Positions 4,653 to 5,636 of a stretch of 5,636 nucleotides of DNA are shown here, piece after piece. Each line of letters opens with the position of its first letter. Position 1 is the first letter of the stretch. The notes beneath the pieces were generated by a model. It worked only from the letters and a program-made list of their open reading frames with translations, searched no databases and was not told the origin of the DNA. The translations under genes and the position numbers were made by a program. The stretch is from Rickettsiales bacterium (GTDB taxonomy: Bacteria > Pseudomonadota > Alphaproteobacteria > Rickettsiales > JANQQO01): positions 1 to 5,636 of the forward strand of contig JANQQO010000015.1 in assembly GCA_028289305.1 (NCBI GenBank), given 5' to 3'.

Positions 4653-5636
4653 ATGGTGGATGGCCCAAGAATTCCAACCCAGACCGGGCAGGTGACGCCG
4701 GCGGTCTCGAGCCGTAGCGTGATTGGCAATATCCCAGCGAGTATTACGTCGCTGCCGGCGGAGAGCTTGCTGAATGCGACCGTGGTGCGGCAGGATGCGC
4801 AGGGCAATGCGCTGTTGCAGACGCGGCAAGGCGAGCTGACCGTGCATAGCGCGTTGCAGCTGAGGAGTGGGAGCGCGCTGGTGCTGAAACTCTTAGCACC
4901 ACCACCAGCGGCGGGTTCTGGCGGAGTGGCACCCGGGTTTCAAGCGCAGATTGTGAGCATTGATGGCAAGGTACCGACACCGCCAGCGGGGTATAGCGGA
5001 CCGCCGGCGACAGCGACGGGGGGTGCATCTGTGCCGGCTTATACGGTGGTGACGGCGGTGCAAGGGCGGACAGAAGGGGCGGTGAATGCGCCCGCAGGGT
5101 CTGCCACGCCGCAACAAGGGGCAACAACGGGGGCAGCAGCGCCGCAGCAAGCAGCGGTAGTGACGATTTCGCAAGGCGCGCAGCTGCAGGCGGTGGTGGT
5201 AAGCCCGAGTGCTGAGGCTGGACGCTATGTGGTGCCGGCAAGCACGAGTGGGGGGGCAGCAGGGACGGCACCCACACCGGCGGCAGGAAATACCGCAGCG
5301 CCCGCTGCGCCAGCAGCGGGGACTGTGCCGGCAGCGGGGACTGCGCCGGTGGTGAAAACGGGGGATGTGTTATCGCTGCATGTATTGGCAACGCGTTTTC
5401 CAGCGGGTGATGCGGCTGCTCCAGCGCCGAGCGGAGCAGGAAATCCGGCCGCACCAGCGGCCCCAGGAACGGTACCTAATGCGCCTGCTGGTGGAACGCC
5501 GATTGCGCCGATTACGCCACAGCCAGCGTTTACCGCAACGGTGATTGGTACGGAACGCTCGGGCGAGGCGGTATTGCAGACGCCGCTTGGGACGATCAAA
5601 TTCACAGCGAATAACCCGCTGCCGCAGGGTATGGAA
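4653..5636 (+). CDS. Large Ala/Pro/Gly-rich modular protein, partial, possibly FliK-like
   Basis: The frame is open from the ATG at 4653 to the window edge (328 codons, no stop seen). An in-frame stop at 4623 and GAAGG at 4641-4645, 7 bases ahead, support this start. No signal peptide or membrane segment is visible, suggesting a cytoplasmic or type III-exported protein. Residues about 40-82 form a beta-rich module (ATVVRQDAQGNALLQT, then LRSGSALVLKLL). Residues about 291-328 begin a second copy (FTATVIGTERSGEAVLQT, then LPQGME). Between them lies Ala/Pro/Thr/Gly-rich sequence with short hydrophobic islands, two of which repeat the G-x-x-L strand pattern (SQGAQLQAVVV 173-183, KTGDVLSLHVL 235-245). 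I count four lysines and no Cys or Trp. Low-complexity linkers with such modules recall alphaproteobacterial FliK hook-length control proteins, but the diagnostic FliK C-terminal domain would lie outside the window, so this is inference. Long minus-strand frames opposite are shadows. Confidence 0.75.
   Translation, partial: MVDGPRIPTQTGQVTPAVSSRSVIGNIPASITSLPAESLLNATVVRQDAQGNALLQTRQGELTVHSALQLRSGSALVLKLLAPPPAAGSGGVAPGFQAQIVSIDGKVPTPPAGYSGPPATATGGASVPAYTVVTAVQGRTEGAVNAPAGSATPQQGATTGAAAPQQAAVVTISQGAQLQAVVVSPSAEAGRYVVPASTSGGAAGTAPTPAAGNTAAPAAPAAGTVPAAGTAPVVKTGDVLSLHVLATRFPAGDAAAPAPSGAGNPAAPAAPGTVPNAPAGGTPIAPITPQPAFTATVIGTERSGEAVLQTPLGTIKFTANNPLPQGME
5313..5348 (+). repeat. Tandem 18-bp repeat, two units, inside the modular gene
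   Basis: Two adjacent 18-base units starting GCAGCGGGGACTG (5313-5330 and 5331-5348) differ at one position, T versus C at the fourteenth base. They code for the repeated AAGT-x-P in the linker (residues about 221-232). The repeat keeps the reading frame and looks like a slippage product that lengthens the linker. Confidence 0.75.

Noticed and set aside
4744..5454. A 236-codon Pro/Ala/Ser-rich open frame on the minus strand
   Set aside because: It is a low-complexity reverse reading of the modular plus-strand gene. The plus strand has the promoter, ribosome binding site and repeated beta modules.
5225..5605. A 126-codon minus-strand frame rich in Ala, Gly and Val
   Set aside because: It is again the reverse strand of the repetitive plus-strand coding region, with no ribosome binding site or recognisable domain.

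Overview
The window reads as a piece of an alphaproteobacterial chromosome with fairly high GC. The evidence is an ATP synthase F1 cluster in the order atpH-atpA-atpG with no atpB/E/F in front of it (the F0 genes usually sit elsewhere in this class), alphaproteobacterial-looking subunit sequences, and an XseA that ends in a basic tail plus QGSLF. The order or genus cannot be fixed from this sequence alone.

Layout. Positions 1-2894, minus strand: the F1 operon, transcribed right to left as atpH (delta), atpA (alpha) and atpG (gamma, which runs off the left edge). Gaps between the genes are 32 and 24 bases. The missing atpD and atpC are expected beyond position 1. Positions 2895-3205: a 311-base region between divergent starts. 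Its right part (3030-3192) is an ordered, nested inverted repeat made of two GC-rich hairpins, two AT-rich hairpins and a central stem. Positions 3206-4564, plus strand: xseA, the large subunit of exonuclease VII, intact, with its ribosome binding site overlapping the last GC-rich hairpin. Positions 4565-4652: a short spacer with a good sigma70-type promoter and a hairpin in the leader. Positions 4653-5636, plus strand: the first 328 codons of a large Ala/Pro/Gly-rich protein that runs off the right edge. It carries at least two copies of a beta-rich module joined by low-complexity linkers and may be FliK-like, but this is not established.

The atp genes work together as the catalytic head, rotor and stator parts of the F-type ATP synthase. 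XseA works in DNA repair with XseB, which is not in the window. There is no evident functional tie between the two sides; they share only the divergent spacer. The least ordinary parts are the 3030-3192 inverted-repeat element, whose two arms keep the same hairpin plan with different bases, and the modular protein at the right edge. No tRNA, rRNA, CRISPR array, transposase or phage gene was seen.
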